A stretch of 64,000 bases of DNA. It comes from Berghia stephanieae. Lineage: Eukaryota > Mollusca > Gastropoda > Nudibranchia > Aeolidiidae. This document shows, piece after piece, positions 11,006-22,989 of the stretch. How positions within the stretch are numbered: position 1 is the first letter of the stretch; each line of letters starts with the position of its first letter. The translations under genes and the position numbers were made by a program. The notes beneath the pieces are model-generated. The model saw only the letters and a list, made by a program, of their open reading frames with translations, was not told where the DNA came from and did no database searches. The stretch covers positions 15,256,447 to 15,320,446 of the forward strand of contig CM067455.1 in NCBI GenBank assembly GCA_034508935.3, given 5' to 3'.

Positions 11006-11784
11006 GAATTGCCTATGCCAAAAATTGAGAGCAATGATCAGAATCTGGCACGCCCATTTTGTGGTTGATGTGTACTGAGGATACCTTTGATGATTAAACC
11101 ATCTTATCTCCTCTTTATAAGACGAGCAAATCCTACAAAGTAAAGTTGAAGCATTTAAAAAAAAATTGTTTTTGCAAACCTAAAAACCTAAAAAATTGCT
11201 TTCGGTTTATGTAATGCACAGTTTAAAAATTTGTTTCTTTTTTCTGAACTGTGTGGTAACGAATTGTTATGAAATGTTTATTCGAAAATCGGATCATGCT
11301 GTTTGTTGTAATATTATATTATTATATACCTTTGATATCGCACGTCACAGGCAGTGCCTTTTGATTATCACATCATCATGATCAGCTGAGTAAACGGAAA
11401 GAAATATCTTTATTATATTCAGTTACATCAAAAAAGAGTCTAGCAAATGGGGAGATTTCTTTCATTATTTTGTACACGATATAAAGAAATACTACGTGCT
11501 ATAAATAGCTGATCACATGACATTAACGAGATGCAGCTTACGTCGTGTGATGTTAAAGGTATTTTCAGTATTTGATTTAGAATATCTTTAAAATGTAAAA
11601 TAATGCAAAGGAAAATATAGGTTTATTAATATTATTGTATATTATTCTAAACCATGATCCCCGCTCATTATCAAAATAGAAATTATTTTATTTATTTTTT
11701 TATTTTTTTTTGGTTTTAATTTTAGTTTGTAAATTTAATTAATTTTTTTTTACACTTTATTATAAATTTCTTTTAATTTTTCAG

Positions 11785-11957
11785 AAATATTTGGTGTTGT
11801 CATCATAACCATTTGCACATTCCCAGCCTTGTTTTATCAAATTGAATGCATGCTATTGATTATAATATCACAATTTGTCATTGATATTGAATCATGTTTA
11901 TACTTAATTTTTGTTTTTGCTATTGGCATTTTAACGCAAACATGGCGTCTTGTACAG
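11785..11957 (+). other. Exon-like hydrophobic open segment
   Basis: An open segment runs between a pyrimidine-rich acceptor (ttttaatttttcag) and a donor (CAG|GTAACA). It encodes a very hydrophobic stretch (IFGVVIITICTFPALFYQIE ... ILTQTWRLVQ), as a membrane segment would. Phases are 1 and 0, so it does not fit the chitin-binding gene. AT-rich DNA gives I/F/L-rich peptides by chance, so support is weak. Confidence 0.2.
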
Positions 11958-12687
11958 GTAACACAATATGTGTTGTTTGTATATTGTATTTGGTTATACA
12001 TTGACAATCACGGCTGCTTGCATGAACCAGTCCTTATAACAGATTGCAAGGAAACGTATTAATTTTTTAAAGCAAATACTTAAGTCGAAGCTACGTTTTT
12101 AAAAAAACAATGTTTCTTAAGACGCAATGAAGAAAAATAGGAATTTAATCTTATTTAATAATCCACTAATTTGCATTAGATAATATTGGAATTAAACTGG
12201 AGAGACCTAAGAACAATTGCATAGTTGTAACTTACTCGCTTATGGGTCGAAAAGTCTTTTTTTTAATTTCCTCACGAAAACTGATTCTTCATTCATGGAT
12301 TCATAGCACAAGATTACAAACCTACTTTCTTACGGAGCTTCCCTCCTTTTATGAGTTATCATATTTATACATGTCTCAAAATTAAACGTGTTAAAAATTA
12401 TAAATGGGGCCAAAGGATTTTCATATTGCGCAATGCGCTTCACAATGCTACTTCAGCGGACAATATGGAACCAAACTTCAATTTTATTCAGTGAAAATTG
12501 CCGGTTAAGCTTTAGAAAACCATTTGATGTTTAACATTTCTATCAGGCCGACATATTATACATATCCTAAATTTTCATCTTGTAGCACAGTGCGTGGTAA
12601 TTACTTACAAATTGATTGATGCTATTTAAACATGATAGATTTTTATGCTTAAATTATTAATTTATTGTTTTGTTTTATTTGCATATT

Positions 12688-12752
12688 GTAAAGCGCCCCT
12701 GAGTACATTGTGGATCTAGGCGCTATATAAATTCATTCATTCATTCATTCAT
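12688..12752 (+). mobile_element. SINE/LINE 3-prime tail with (TTCA)n
   Basis: Contains ttgtaaagcgcccctgag and ggcgctatataaattcattc, then four TTCA repeats. It resembles the SINE-P tail but is a separate, more diverged type. Confidence 0.5.
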
Positions 12753-12863
12753 AAGCGTATTTGATAAGTATACTGTCTTTCTTACAATCTCAGAATCTGA
12801 CTGAAAAAGGTAATAATTTAGATATGAGTCGAGTCGGTCGTGTAAAGTGTGCAAAGTATTTTA

Positions 12864-13260
12864 CTGTGATACTAGGCTGCTAGAAGCTGTGGATTGTAAA
12901 AAGTAATAAACAAAATTGAATATAACCGCTTCAAAAAAGAACAAAATACCAAAACACGGAACATTTTGGGCTCAAAGCCCTTCTTCAGCCAGCAACAACA
13001 ACAAAAAAACAACAATAAGACATAAATTACTACATTCCAGATAGACAACAGAGATATTTTAGGTCCTCTCTGTTGAAAAATCTTGGACGTAAAAAAAAAA
13101 TCTCTGTCGTCTATCTGGAATTCAGTAATGTATTTATGTCTTTATTGATTCTTGTTGTTGGCTGATGAAGTGTTTTGAGCCCGAAACGTTCCGTGTTTCG
13201 GTATTTTGTTCTTTTTTTGAAGCTGTTATATTCATTATTGTTTATTACTTTTTAAAATAT
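12864..13260. mobile_element. FB-D foldback element, copy 1
   Basis: A long imperfect inverted repeat. The left arm contains agaacaaaataccaaaacac and gggctcaaagcccttcttca. The right arm is its reverse complement (gatgaagtgttttgagccc, gtattttgttctttttttga), and the centre has a second inverted part (ccagatagacaacagagat / atctctgtcgtctatctgg). No ORF. A related copy is at 16226-16465. Confidence 0.75.
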
Positions 13261-13730
13261 TTTACTCAACAACAACACAACACCGATGCCAGATTTTTGT
13301 GATTATTTTCACATATCGAGTTACCAACCAACCGCAATGTCGCATGACTTTGCTAGATAGAGACATACCATTTTTGAGCCACCGACCAATGTAACATCCT
13401 AAACTGCTAAAAACCCAACACATTTCTAAATTCTGATTATTTTTATATTGAGTTCAAGTCATTTTTAGGCTCTGTGCCATCTCAATTTAATTCCAGACAC
13501 GGGCGATAATTGACATGTTATATAAAATCTTTCCTAGCGAATAGAATTCCCTCTGGTCTTATCTATATTTTTTACTGGAAGAAAAATAATCAAAGTTTCA
13601 ATAATTCATATAGTCACATCATTTAAAGATCCAAATCTATCATCCCAATATATTTCCTTTAGCTTTGTTCCATATTCATATTATATTTTTCTTATCTAAT
13701 TTTCATTTTCTTTCAATCCCGATATTCCAG
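13261..13730. other. Intron sequence before exon C
   Basis: AT-rich sequence ending in a pyrimidine-rich acceptor (tttcaatcccgatattccag, AG at 13729-13730). No repeat or ORF supported. Confidence 0.5.
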
Positions 13731-14450
13731 GGCCACACAACAAAGCGACAATCCTAAAGAAAAAGGTGGATCCCCTTTCGTGTCCTTTGGAAGCAACACT
13801 GGAAGCGGACATAGCACTGGTGGTAGTCAGGGCGGAAGTGGTAGTAGCCATGGCCGAAGTGGTAGCCATCATGTCAGCGGCGGTGCTCATAGCGGAAGTA
13901 GTAGTAGCCATCGTGTCAGCGGCGGTGTTCATAGCGGAAGTAGTAGTAGCCATCATGTCAGCGGAGGTGTTCACGGCGGAAGTGGTAGCCATTTTGTCAG
14001 CAGCGGTGTTCACGGCGGAAGTGGTACGAGTAGCAGCAGTAGCCATGGAGGTGTCGTAGTCCAAGGGGGCAGCATTCCTCACAGTGGGACATTTGTTCAC
14101 CGAGGTAGCAGCAGCAGAGTTGTAAGCCAGGGTGGTACAATTGGTTTTGGAAATATCGGAAGCGGACATAGTAGTAGCAGTGGTAGCCAGGGCAACTCTG
14201 GCTTCAGCGGAAGTCATCACTTCCAAGGGGGGAAGACATTTGTCTCTCACGGTGGACAACCTGTGGTGGTAACTGGCGGTAGTAGTGTTCGCAAAACAGG
14301 GCCACTATCCTCTTCCTCCTCCTCACAGTTGTCATCTTTGCAATCATTACACCCATCGTCATCATCATCATCATCTTCGTCATCTTCATCATTCCTGAGT
14401 GGAAGTCAACATGGTGGAATACAAGTTGTACGTCATGGAAGTAGTCAGAG
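13731..14450 (+). CDS. Exon C: Gly/Ser/His-rich region of a chitin-binding secreted protein
   Basis: A 720-bp exon (240 codons) between an acceptor at 13729-13730 and the donor AG|GTTGGT at 14451. It opens with ATQQSDNPKEKGGSPFVSFG and then consists of imperfect repeats such as SHHVSGGVHSGSSSS, later runs of Ser, and ends QHGGIQVVRHGSSQ plus a split Arg codon. Without splicing the frame ends two codons later (LV-stop). The exon starts and ends in phase 2, and its last two bases (ag) plus the first base of the exon at 15766 (a) restore Arg. Low-complexity Gly/Ser/His regions next to chitin-binding domains are common in invertebrate cuticle, shell-matrix, tube and byssus-like proteins; that role is an inference. 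The minus strand is also open here because of repeat composition. Confidence 0.62.
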
Positions 14451-15059
14451 GTTGGTCTAAACATTCATCTTCGACATCTCCTCCTCTTCCTTATCTTCCT
14501 TCTTCCTATACTTTTGATCCTCCTCCTCCTCCTTCTTCTCAACATAGAGAAGTTTTCCATGAGATATTTTTTCGAAAAAAAATGACCAATAACTTGCGAC
14601 AAACATCTCAAAGCTGAGACCTCGGAGGAGTGCAAAGTTTTAGATTTGGGGGCAAGTTGAGAGTTTTGTAAATTAACTTGTCTATGTTCGAATACTTTAT
14701 TTTTCTGGCTAAAATGACAAAAATGTATTTTTAAAAAAGTCCGAAAGCTATGTAATTATTAGCCAATTGAAATAAATTTCCCCTACAGACTCCACGGAGT
14801 CGATGTTCAGCCTGGTTTCTGAAGCTTTAAATAAATGACAGTCCCAGTTCTGTTTCTCTCTTCTCACCGACTGTTTTTAAGATTGTTTTTACTGAAATAA
14901 ATGCCATTTTGACCTAACGCACGAATAGAATTTTAACTCATATTTAAATAAAAGCAATAACTATTTGATATACATAATCTCGTTGAACAAAGGAAGCTGT
15001 ACAAGAGAACGATAAGTTCTTGTAAATATAGTCGAACAAAGATTGATCTACGCACTGTT

Positions 15060-15328
15060 GGATTTGTTTGAAAAAAAGGTCTGAATAAGAAAAAAATATA
15101 TATTGTTTGCATTGTAACGAATGTGACGATTATGTTGATGGCTGATGATTATTAATTGATGATGGTAATAAAAGAGGATAAACGAAGTATGGATAATGAA
15201 TAAACAAACTCAAGTCATGTCTTGTTTGCTGGGGGATGAAAATCGGAAGAAGATTTATTTGATTTAAAAAAATACATAGCTATACTAGTGGTGGGATAAT
15301 AATTTCGCTTATAGAGTAATAATAATAC

Positions 15329-15422
<94 letters not shown>

Positions 15423-15443
15423 TAAAAACAAATAAAAAAAAAA

Positions 15444-15494
<51 letters not shown>

Positions 15495-15592
15495 CACAGC
15501 TTATAATAAAAAAAGAATAATAGTAATAATAATGTCGAGTTTACTACGATAATTCTAACAGATTACTCTATAGTTGGTAAGGAGAGGGTTAA
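15060..15592. mobile_element. Degenerate pB-1 MITE interrupted by microsatellite
   Basis: Left part matches the family interior (tctgaataagaaaaa, attgtaacgaatgtgacgat). Right end is tggtaaggagaggg followed by TTAA at 15589-15592. The left terminus is not recognisable, and the (TAA)n tract lies between. Confidence 0.45.
15318..15494. repeat. (TAA)n microsatellite
   Basis: About 175 bp of TAA repeats with two short interruptions. Confidence 0.95.
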
Positions 15593-15765
15593 TATTCTGG
15601 CGGATGCCACTGTAGTCAATTTCAGTGAATCTCTCCAGATCCCCCCCCCCCCCCAAAAAAAAAAAAGAAGAAAAACCCTGCCACATAGTGGGTAGGGGGT
15701 GTTGGAAAAATGAATCTTTCAATTAATATAATCACAAATATTTTTTTTTTCTGTTTAATTTACAG

Positions 15766-15952
15766 AGGATGTATATATAGCTGTCGCGGAGCACAGCCCG
15801 GTCGTTACGCCTATTGTAACAGCAGATGTAAAGATTACATCGTCTGCACATCATCAGGAAAAGAGAGAAGACGACAATGTCCAGAGAGGAAGTTTTGGGA
15901 CGACATGGTCAAAAGATGTGTTCGCAAGTCCAGTACTTGTATCTCGGTTTAA
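15766..15952 (+). CDS. Exon D: C-terminal chitin-binding type-2 (peritrophin-A-like) domain
   Basis: The exon begins with the last base of a split Arg codon and encodes 61 further residues to a TAA at 15950-15952. It has eight cysteines: GCIYSC, then GRYAYCNSRCKDYIVC, then KERRRQC, FWDDMVKRC and SSTC. The order aromatic-Cys, about ten residues, Cys, Phe, Cys, Cys is that of CBM14 chitin-binding domains (pattern yyvC..g......C....F......C), with an extra cysteine pair at the N-terminal side. Such domains bind chitin outside the cell. The segment is short for a stand-alone gene and has no signal peptide of its own, which fits a terminal exon. Its splice phase matches exon C exactly. Confidence 0.68.
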
Positions 15953-15978
15953 TGTTAATTACACTGCCTAATATGCTT

Positions 15979-15984
15979 AATAAA
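15979..15984 (+). promoter_or_regulatory. AATAAA polyadenylation signal of the chitin-binding gene
   Basis: AATAAA lies 27 bp after the stop codon of exon D (gcttAATAAAtactcc), a plausible position for 3-prime end formation. Confidence 0.6.
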
Positions 15985-16225
15985 TACTCCTCTCTTCTTG
16001 TCACATTTGAACTCATCCCGTGTTTCATTTTCCGACGCCAAAATACATAATTTTTATATAATCATAATAATAATTTTACTCTTTCTATATTTTCCTCTGT
16101 TCGAATGTAACTTTGTATGTATTTTAGGAAAGGGAAACTACAGAACTTCATCATCATCCATGTATTGCGTTACCAAAGCTTTAATATTGTTCTTCCGTTT
16201 CATCATAGCTTCAGTTAAAACTGTC

Positions 16226-16465
16226 TAAAACAGCTTCGAAAAAGAACAAAATACCAAATACGGTTCTTCTCGGGATCCAAACCCTTCTTCAGTAGAAAAA
16301 AATGTTTACATTATTTTTGTTATTGTCAGAAGAAGAGTTTCGAAAGAGCCCGAAACGTTCTTTGTCCGATGTATTGTTCTTTGTCGCAGATGTCAATATT
16401 TATTTTTGTTCATTACTTTTACATTTCACAGCTTCTAGAAAGCTTCGTATCACTTTGTCTTGATT
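16226..16465. mobile_element. FB-D foldback element, copy 2
   Basis: The left arm (cagcttcgaaaaagaac, aaaataccaaatacgg, cccttcttcag) is answered by the right arm (cagaagaagagtttcg, gcccgaaacgttc, cacagcttctagaaagc). Shorter and more diverged than the copy at 12864. Confidence 0.6.
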
Positions 16466-16580
16466 TATAACTATCGTACGTACACCGAATGAAACACATT
16501 GAAATATTTGATAATAAAAAACTTCAAATATCTATCAAATAAGAATATTCCCAACTTGATAAATAGTCAATGTGTTCTAC

Positions 16581-17109
16581 TGGGTGGGGATCCTGAACTC
16601 CCATAGTGGGCAGGGAGGTACATACTGTGTCTTCTATCCCCTTATATCTGTTTTCCAACATGCTTTCTGTCTTTGTCTCGGAATAAGATTACTTGGTTTT
16701 GTCCTGGCTCTGGCCGGGGTCCTAGATGGGAGGGAAACAGTCAAATGCATAGTTATTGTTTTGGGAGATGATATTTTTTTTCCTTGTAAATCATCTCTCT
16801 GTCATGTATTTTTATTTTTATTTTGAATGTATAATGTAAGCATTTGAGTGTGTTCCTCTTTGTTGGGATTTGTGCTTGTGTCTGGATGAGACTTGTAGGT
16901 GATTTCAAACTAAGTACATTGGTGGTATGCTCTTGGAATCTACATCTGATCCCTATTTGTTCCCAGTTCCCCTTTGTCTTACTTTTTCTTGGGTGCTTTA
17001 ATTGTAATTCTATAACTTTTTACTATCCCATTTTCTTCCTTTTTACTGGCGCTGATATAACCTAAATGTGTTGCAAGCGCCGTAAAACCCTTAAAAACAT
17101 AAAAACAAC
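16581..17109 (+). mobile_element. About 530-bp non-autonomous retroposon, copy 1
   Basis: Flanked by a 12-13-bp target duplication (aatgtgttctac at 16569-16580 and 17110-17121). It starts tgggtggggatcctgaac and ends gcgccgtaaaacccttaaaa plus an A-rich tail. The copy at 24506 starts at the same base with its own target duplication, so the 5-prime end is a real element end rather than a random truncation. No ORF is shared with a known domain. Confidence 0.75.
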
Positions 17110-17270
17110 AATGTGTTCTACACCGGTTTATATCAATGCTCTCTTTTTTTTACACTCCTACATCATTTGTCGCTTTTAATGTGGCTTAGCATTCTTGTTC
17201 TGAAATTCAATCGTTTGTATCCGCTTACGGCATGCTGTTTGGAGTCTTTCTAAAAGGAGGAGAGAACAGA

Positions 17271-17414
<144 letters not shown>

Positions 17415-17520
17415 CATCATTTTTTTGTGGATGAGAGATTTTAGGTTTTCCTTGTGAACTATCTCTTCCTGATATAAACTGTAATTGTCAATGTGGTTTT
17501 TAATAAAATATTAATTTTAA

Positions 17521-17590
17521 TGCGCTTGTAAAGCGTTCGTAAAGCGCTTTGAGCACGTTTAGTGGATATTTCGCGGTATAATAGCTCAAG
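17521..17590 (+). mobile_element. SINE-P 3-prime tail
   Basis: Contains gtaaagcgctttgagcacg and tttagtggatatttcgcgg, the last 60-70 bp of SINE-P. Confidence 0.7.
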
Positions 17591-17639
17591 TTAAAAAAAT
17601 AAATTGTAAACAATGATTGAGTGTGTTGTTTTTGGCGGA

Positions 17640-18000
17640 GATCATTCTGTCTGTTTAGAATGGCTGTTTTGGATGATTACACTTTGGACACTAGGCTAAC
17701 TTGCTGTTGTAACTATTTCTGATTCTTGTAGATCTCGTCCCCTTTGCCTTAAATTTTCCTTTGGTGCTTGATAGCTAGAGTTAAATTTATCTACTATTCT
17801 ATCACCTTCCTTTTTCCTTGGAGCTAAAATGACCTGGTAGTGTCGCAAGTAGTATCCATAGTAAAATCACAAATAGCAAACAATCACGGAATACACCAGG
17901 TCAATCCTATGGGGTTACGTTGGTAAGAAGACAGATGCATTTATCCTTTTCTGGGAGATCATATGTGGTTTTCTTTGTAAAATATTTCTTTATAGGCCAT
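17640..18000 (+). mobile_element. Diverged relatives of the 530-bp retroposon
   Basis: The end reads ggagctaaaatgacctgg, tgtcgcaagtag and gtaaaatcac, matching the 3-prime end ggcgctgatatgacctaaat ... gtaaaaccc of the 530-bp element. A second piece near 17968 (gggagatcatatgtgg, ctttgtaaaatatttct) matches its middle. Old and rearranged. Confidence 0.4.
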
Positions 18001-18565
18001 TGTTTTGTTACTCATTTATTCCATTTGAGTGCTTGGTGGAGTAACCGATAGATGGCGGAACTTTCAGCTTGTCTCAGACTTTTGAGCCTTTCTTCTGTTC
18101 TGTTTGTCAAATCATACAATTTTCTTGGGCGCTTTTTATTTCCATAGATCCATGATATTTTATCATTATCTTCATTCAGCGCGACGACGAACGTTTGATG
18201 GATAAACAAAAGCCTATAACAATCCTTAAACCAGTGATATGAAAATTGAAGCGAAAGAAAATTTGACAACGCCATGAATCAAATTAAAACTTCCATCCTA
18301 TTTTTTTGGTCATTCTTATTTACTTTTTCTATTCAAAGCTAGGCATACATTTGATAAATATACAAAAGGTATGTATGAAGCAGAATCAGACAATGCAGAA
18401 ATTTTTTTTCAAGCCTTCCCCCCCCCCCAAAAAAAAAAGTAGACTTGTCTTCTTGGAATTGGAAAAATTCTTAGTTTTCAGGAATTATAACATAGTAGAC
18501 ATTATAACTACCCTTTAAATGACCATTTTGTTTAAATACATTGAACTAATGCTTTAAACTCCTTT
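18001..18565. other. No supported gene
   Basis: AT-rich sequence with short C- and A-runs near 18418. The 87-codon minus frame (18012-18275) has no recognisable domain. Confidence 0.45.
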
Positions 18566-18576
18566 ATATACTAACT
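18566..18576 (+). repeat. Left target-site duplication of the RTE-like LINE
   Basis: atatactaact, repeated exactly at 21188-21198 just after the LINE tail. Confidence 0.85.
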
Positions 18577-21187
18577 GGTTTTGCTGGTTAAGCTAAGAGG
18601 ACCTGTAGTTGACACCAATATTATTCAAGTTTATGCACCAACAGAAGAGGCGACAGATGCAGATATGACAGAGTTTTACCATTCACTAGACAAAGCAAAA
18701 CGAATGTGTAAATCACAAGAAGTCCTTATGGTAATGGGGGACCTAAATGCTAAGATTGGCAGAGGCAGAGATGGTGACATAATCGGACCACATGGACTCG
18801 GAGACAGAAATGAACGAGGAAACATCTGGGCAGATTGGTGTAGAACAAATAAATTAATGATTTCAAACACCTGGTTTCAACAACACCCAAGAAGAACCTG
18901 GACATGGCAATCACCAGGGGACAGAGCAAGGAACCAGATAGACTTTATAGCAGTATCATCAAGATTCAGAAATGGCATATTAAATTGCAAAACCTACCCA
19001 GGCGCCGATGTAGACAGTGACCATGTCCCAGTTGTTTGTACAGTAAGGATAAAGTTTAAAGCTATTCAGAGAACAGCTGGTAGAATAAAGAGGGATTACA
19101 GGTTATGCAAAGACAATGGCATACAAACAAAAATGAGAGAAGAATTTGAAAATGCACTCATGATACAAAGCCAAAGTGAACCTGATAACGAAAAATGTGA
19201 AAAACAATTTGATATATTCCAAAAGTGTGTCAAAGCAACAGCAGAAAAGCATTTACCAATAGCTCAAATAAACAGCAAAAAGGAATAGATGACAAATGAA
19301 ATTCTAAACCTATTTGAAGAAAGACGAAAATGCAACAGAGGGTCTGCAGAATACCAAACATTGAACAACCACATTAAATCCAAATGCATCGAGGCACACG
19401 AGAACTATCTAGACTGGAAATGCTGCGAAATCGAAAGAGAATACAAACCCAACCCCCAACAAGCTCACCAAAGAATAAAAGAACTATCAGCGAAAAGGAA
19501 AAGCAAAGCAGCAGGAAGTTGTATCCAAAACAAACAAGGGGAACTGCTATTTGAATAACAACATATAGAAAGCCGATGGGTAGAATACATAGGCGAACTG
19601 TACAATGATCCAAATAGAAATGAACCACCACTGAAATTCAAAGAACCATTAAGCGGACCAAACATCACCAAAAGTGAAATTGAACATGCCATGGAACGAA
19701 TGAGGGATGGTAAAGCAACAGGCCCTGATGAAATATCTGTAGAGGTATTAAAAAGCCTAGGAGATCTAGCAATTGATGAACTTCACATATTATTCAACAA
19801 TATATACAATACTGGGAAAATTCCAGAAGATCTCTGTAACTCTATTTTCATAGCAATACCAAAGAAAGCAGGTGCAGTCAGATGCGAAAATTTTAGAACT
19901 ATAAGTTTAATAAGCCACATCAACAAAATACTGTTGCGTATAATTATCAACAGGCTAAGGAATAAGATTAACTCCGAAATCGCAGAAGAACAATATGGAT
20001 TCCAACCTGACAGAGGGACAAGGAACGCAATATACCTCCTCCGTGTTTTAAGTGAAAGAGCTATACAGGTTCAGACCCCACTATACCTCTGTTTTGTCGA
20101 CTACAAAAAAGCTTTTGATAGAGTACGCCACGAAGAAATACTAAAACAACTGCACTCCATTGGCGCTGATGAGAAAGACCTCAGACTCATGCAAACATTA
20201 TACTACACCCAGCAGGCATCTATCAAATTCGGAAACTCTACAGGAAATTCCATTCCTATTAAGAAAGGAGTCCGTCAAGGGTGTGTTGCCTCACCAGATC
20301 TGTTTAATCTATACCAAGAAACAATCATGAGGGGCATAAATAATATGGAGGGAATAAAAGTGGGAGGTCACAACATAAATAATATAAGATACGCAGACGA
20401 TACGGTACTCATTGCAACATCAGAAATCCAACTTCAAAAGATTGTTGACAAAGTGGTAGTAGATAGTGAAGCCAAGGGAATGGAAGTAAATATCACCAAA
20501 ACGGAATGCATGGTAATACAGAAAAACCCCGAAAACAACAACACCTGCAATATAACGATTCACGGCGAGCAACTTACCAACGTAGAAAGTTTTAAATACC
20601 TAGGTTCAATAGTGACAACAGATGGAAGATGTAACCGAGACATACGAGCAAGAATAGCTCAAGCCAAACAGGCCTTCATGGACCTGGGAAACATTTTGAA
20701 AAACAAACAGATGTCGTTCGGGATTAGATTCCGAGTCTTGAAGTGCTACGTGTGGCCAATCTTGTTATACGGATGCGAAAGCTGGACTACAAATGCAGAA
20801 ACACAAAAGAACATTGAAGCTTTTGAAATGTGGTGCTTGAGAAGGATGCAGAGAATATCGTATACTGCACACAAAACGAACGAAGAAGTGCTAAAACAAA
20901 CATACCAACAAAGGAAACTAATGCCCCTAATAGTGGATCGACAACTATCCTTTTTCGGACACATAGTAAGGAAAGATAAGAATGAATACCTGGCAAGTTG
21001 TGGAAAAATACCTGGTAAACGCGCCCGGGGAGACAAAGAAAAACACTCATAGACCAACTGAAGGGCTTCACCAGCCTAACAATCCAAGAGCTGTTTGAAA
21101 AGGCAAGAGACAGAGAGGAATGGAGAGAGATAATTCATGCAGTATCCGAAGCCTGGACTAGGCATGGAACCTAGAAGAAGAAGAAGA
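18577..21187 (+). mobile_element. RTE-like LINE, 5-prime truncated, nearly intact ORF
   Basis: One reading frame carries the element from within the apurinic-like endonuclease domain (VMGDLNAKIG, then RRTWTWQSPGDRARNQIDFI and DSDHVPV) into a reverse transcriptase (GKATGPDEI, FRTISLISHINK, EEQYGFQPDRGTRNAI, YLCFVDYKKAFDRV, GVRQGCVASPDLFN, RYADDTVLIA) and the C-terminal part (RVLKCYVWPILLYGCESWTT). Only two in-frame stops interrupt it (19286-19288, 19556-19558). A one-base frameshift near 21025-21030 shortens the ORF to 21052; in the shifted frame it continues to a stop at 21172-21174. A short GAA-repeat tail follows. Truncated start, exact 11-bp target duplication and few breaks indicate a fairly young insertion. 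Antisense ORFs in this interval are shadows. Confidence 0.92.
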
Positions 21188-21198
21188 ATATACTAACT
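21188..21198 (+). repeat. Right target-site duplication of the RTE-like LINE
   Basis: atatactaact, identical to 18566-18576. Confidence 0.85.
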
Positions 21199-21399
21199 CT
21201 GGCAACAAAAATTCGTTTTAAATAAGTAGGATATATTGAATTAAAGATCTTTATATAATTGTCGATTAGGACCCAAAATTCGTAGTACTAAGACTTTTAG
21301 TAGGAGTTAGAAGGTCTGAAAAAAGGCATCCCAAGACATCAGCCTGTCTCAAGTGCTTTTGATGGAGGCCGACGTTTTTGAGTCGTTTAAAAAAATGTG

Positions 21400-21710
21400 A
21401 CCTTTTATACAGCGAGATTTCCACTGAACGTGCTCAAAGCACTTTACAAGATGTCCCTGACCAACAGCAACGCGTAACGTGTAGAACGAGACGTGACGCC
21501 TGTTAGGCGATATTACATTTTTTAATCCGACATAGACAACGCAGATAACGGACAGGTACTCGACCAGGTACTCATTTTACACCTGAGCATGGTAAGAGAA
21601 TGTGCGTAAAGAGCCTTTTCCAGGAGCTCAACTATGCGTTGACTGAGCCTCGAACCCAGGATCTTCGGATCCGAAAGCGAGTGTCATACGACTAGACCAG
21701 ATAGGCGCAC
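21400..21710 (-). mobile_element. SINE-P copy, nearly full length
   Basis: The reverse strand contains ggtctagtcgtatgacac, cgctttcggatccgaag, B box gggttcgaggc, then gcgatattacattttt in reverse and the 3-prime end gtggaaatctcgctg. Part of the body (aggtactc) is locally duplicated. Confidence 0.85.
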
Positions 21711-21871
21711 TATTAGTTGTGTATTTTTCTTTCTTCTTTGTCGGGCATTTTTTTAGACAATATTTTTCACATATTTATATGACAACAGTAAGTGCAATGA
21801 TAGTTTATTATAGAATGGATAATTTCTATTCCACGATACTGAAATTGGGACAAACTCCGTCGTCATTGGTT

Positions 21872-22018
21872 CTATAGATAATATGCACTTGGCTAAGAAG
21901 TTCACAACATTGCCATCCGGAAATAAAAATGGGCAACACACAAAACTCTGTACTCATAAACGCGGATGGCAAAAACAATAGCAAAGACATGAGTGACGTC
22001 ATCTTCGAACTATCTATA
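21872..22018 (-). mobile_element. FB-A element, internally deleted copy
   Basis: Left end ctatagataatatgcacttg and right end cttcgaactatctata are inverted. The interior carries ttgccatccggaaat and actcataaacgcggatggc, the FB-A hallmarks, but lacks the middle third. Confidence 0.75.
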
Positions 22019-22989
22019 CTGTCGTGCTCTGAAGAAAAACCCATATTAATAAATTTGGCCAGAAAAATCGTCCTTCAAATATTGACGACCCTCATCTTGA
22101 CAAAGCTCTCAAACCTGGGACGTCTTAACGCCTGGATACTTAATGTTAAAATTAAAGTTAGTATATTAAATAATTTCTCGACGTGAAATGTTTATAAAGT
22201 TAATAAAGTTGATAATATCTAATCGTTTTCAAATATATATCTTACATAAAATATGTAGGAGTAGGGGTTTGTTTACATACATCAAAATGCTTAAATGCTA
22301 TTCTATCTGGCGAGGTGTGCTTTCAACAATCGCTAAATTATGTTTTATCGTAATTTTCCTATATTTTTCATGTATATATTAAGTGTCTGAAACACCTTTC
22401 ATTGTTAAATACATTATTTATTATACTATTAATATAAACCACTGGTTGCGAAATTATTGTTTAAAACATGTTATCTTAGTAAAGCTTTTTAAAAAATATT
22501 TCTAGTATCTGAGATTTTTTAAATCATAAATGTTCATCATTTATAATGGTGATGTCGTGCTAATTACAATGTAGTTTGTGATACATCTATTTTATGTAAA
22601 ATATGACATCGAACTAGTTGTATATTTGTCACTTTTTTGTCAATGAACACATTATACTTCTCTATTTTAGTTATTTACTAATTTGAACATAATATTATTC
22701 AGGAAGATTATTGCAATTTTGGTAAAAATCCAATTCTAAGAATGAAGATTCTAAAAATATATTTTTTAAAAAGGAAAAAAGAAAGAAAACATATAACCTG
22801 AACTTTTAAGACGTTGATACAAAAACGTTCTAATAAAGTAACCTAAGTTGTTTATTTCAGGTATGTAATTTTATGTTCTTTATAAATTGAAATTGGTGCA
22901 GTAAAGCATTGTAGATTTTAAAATTGAAACTAGTATTGTTATCAAACTCATTTTTCGGATTGAATTAATCTGATTTTTATAATTGTTCA
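22019..22989. other. AT-rich stretch, no gene seen
   Basis: Very AT-rich with no ORF of substance and no recognised repeat. Confidence 0.5.

Larger units (their letters stand above)
14451..15765. other. Intron between exons C and D
   Basis: Contains a Ser/Pro-rich-looking CTT/CCT stretch (14466-14540), AT-rich sequence, a pB-1 relic and a long (TAA)n block, and ends in the acceptor tttctgtttaatttacag (AG 15764-15765). No coding sequence is required here. Confidence 0.5.

Noticed and set aside
13696-14259. 187-codon minus-strand frame opposite exon C
   Set aside because: It is the antisense of a Gly/Ser repeat. Plus-strand splice phases support the other strand.
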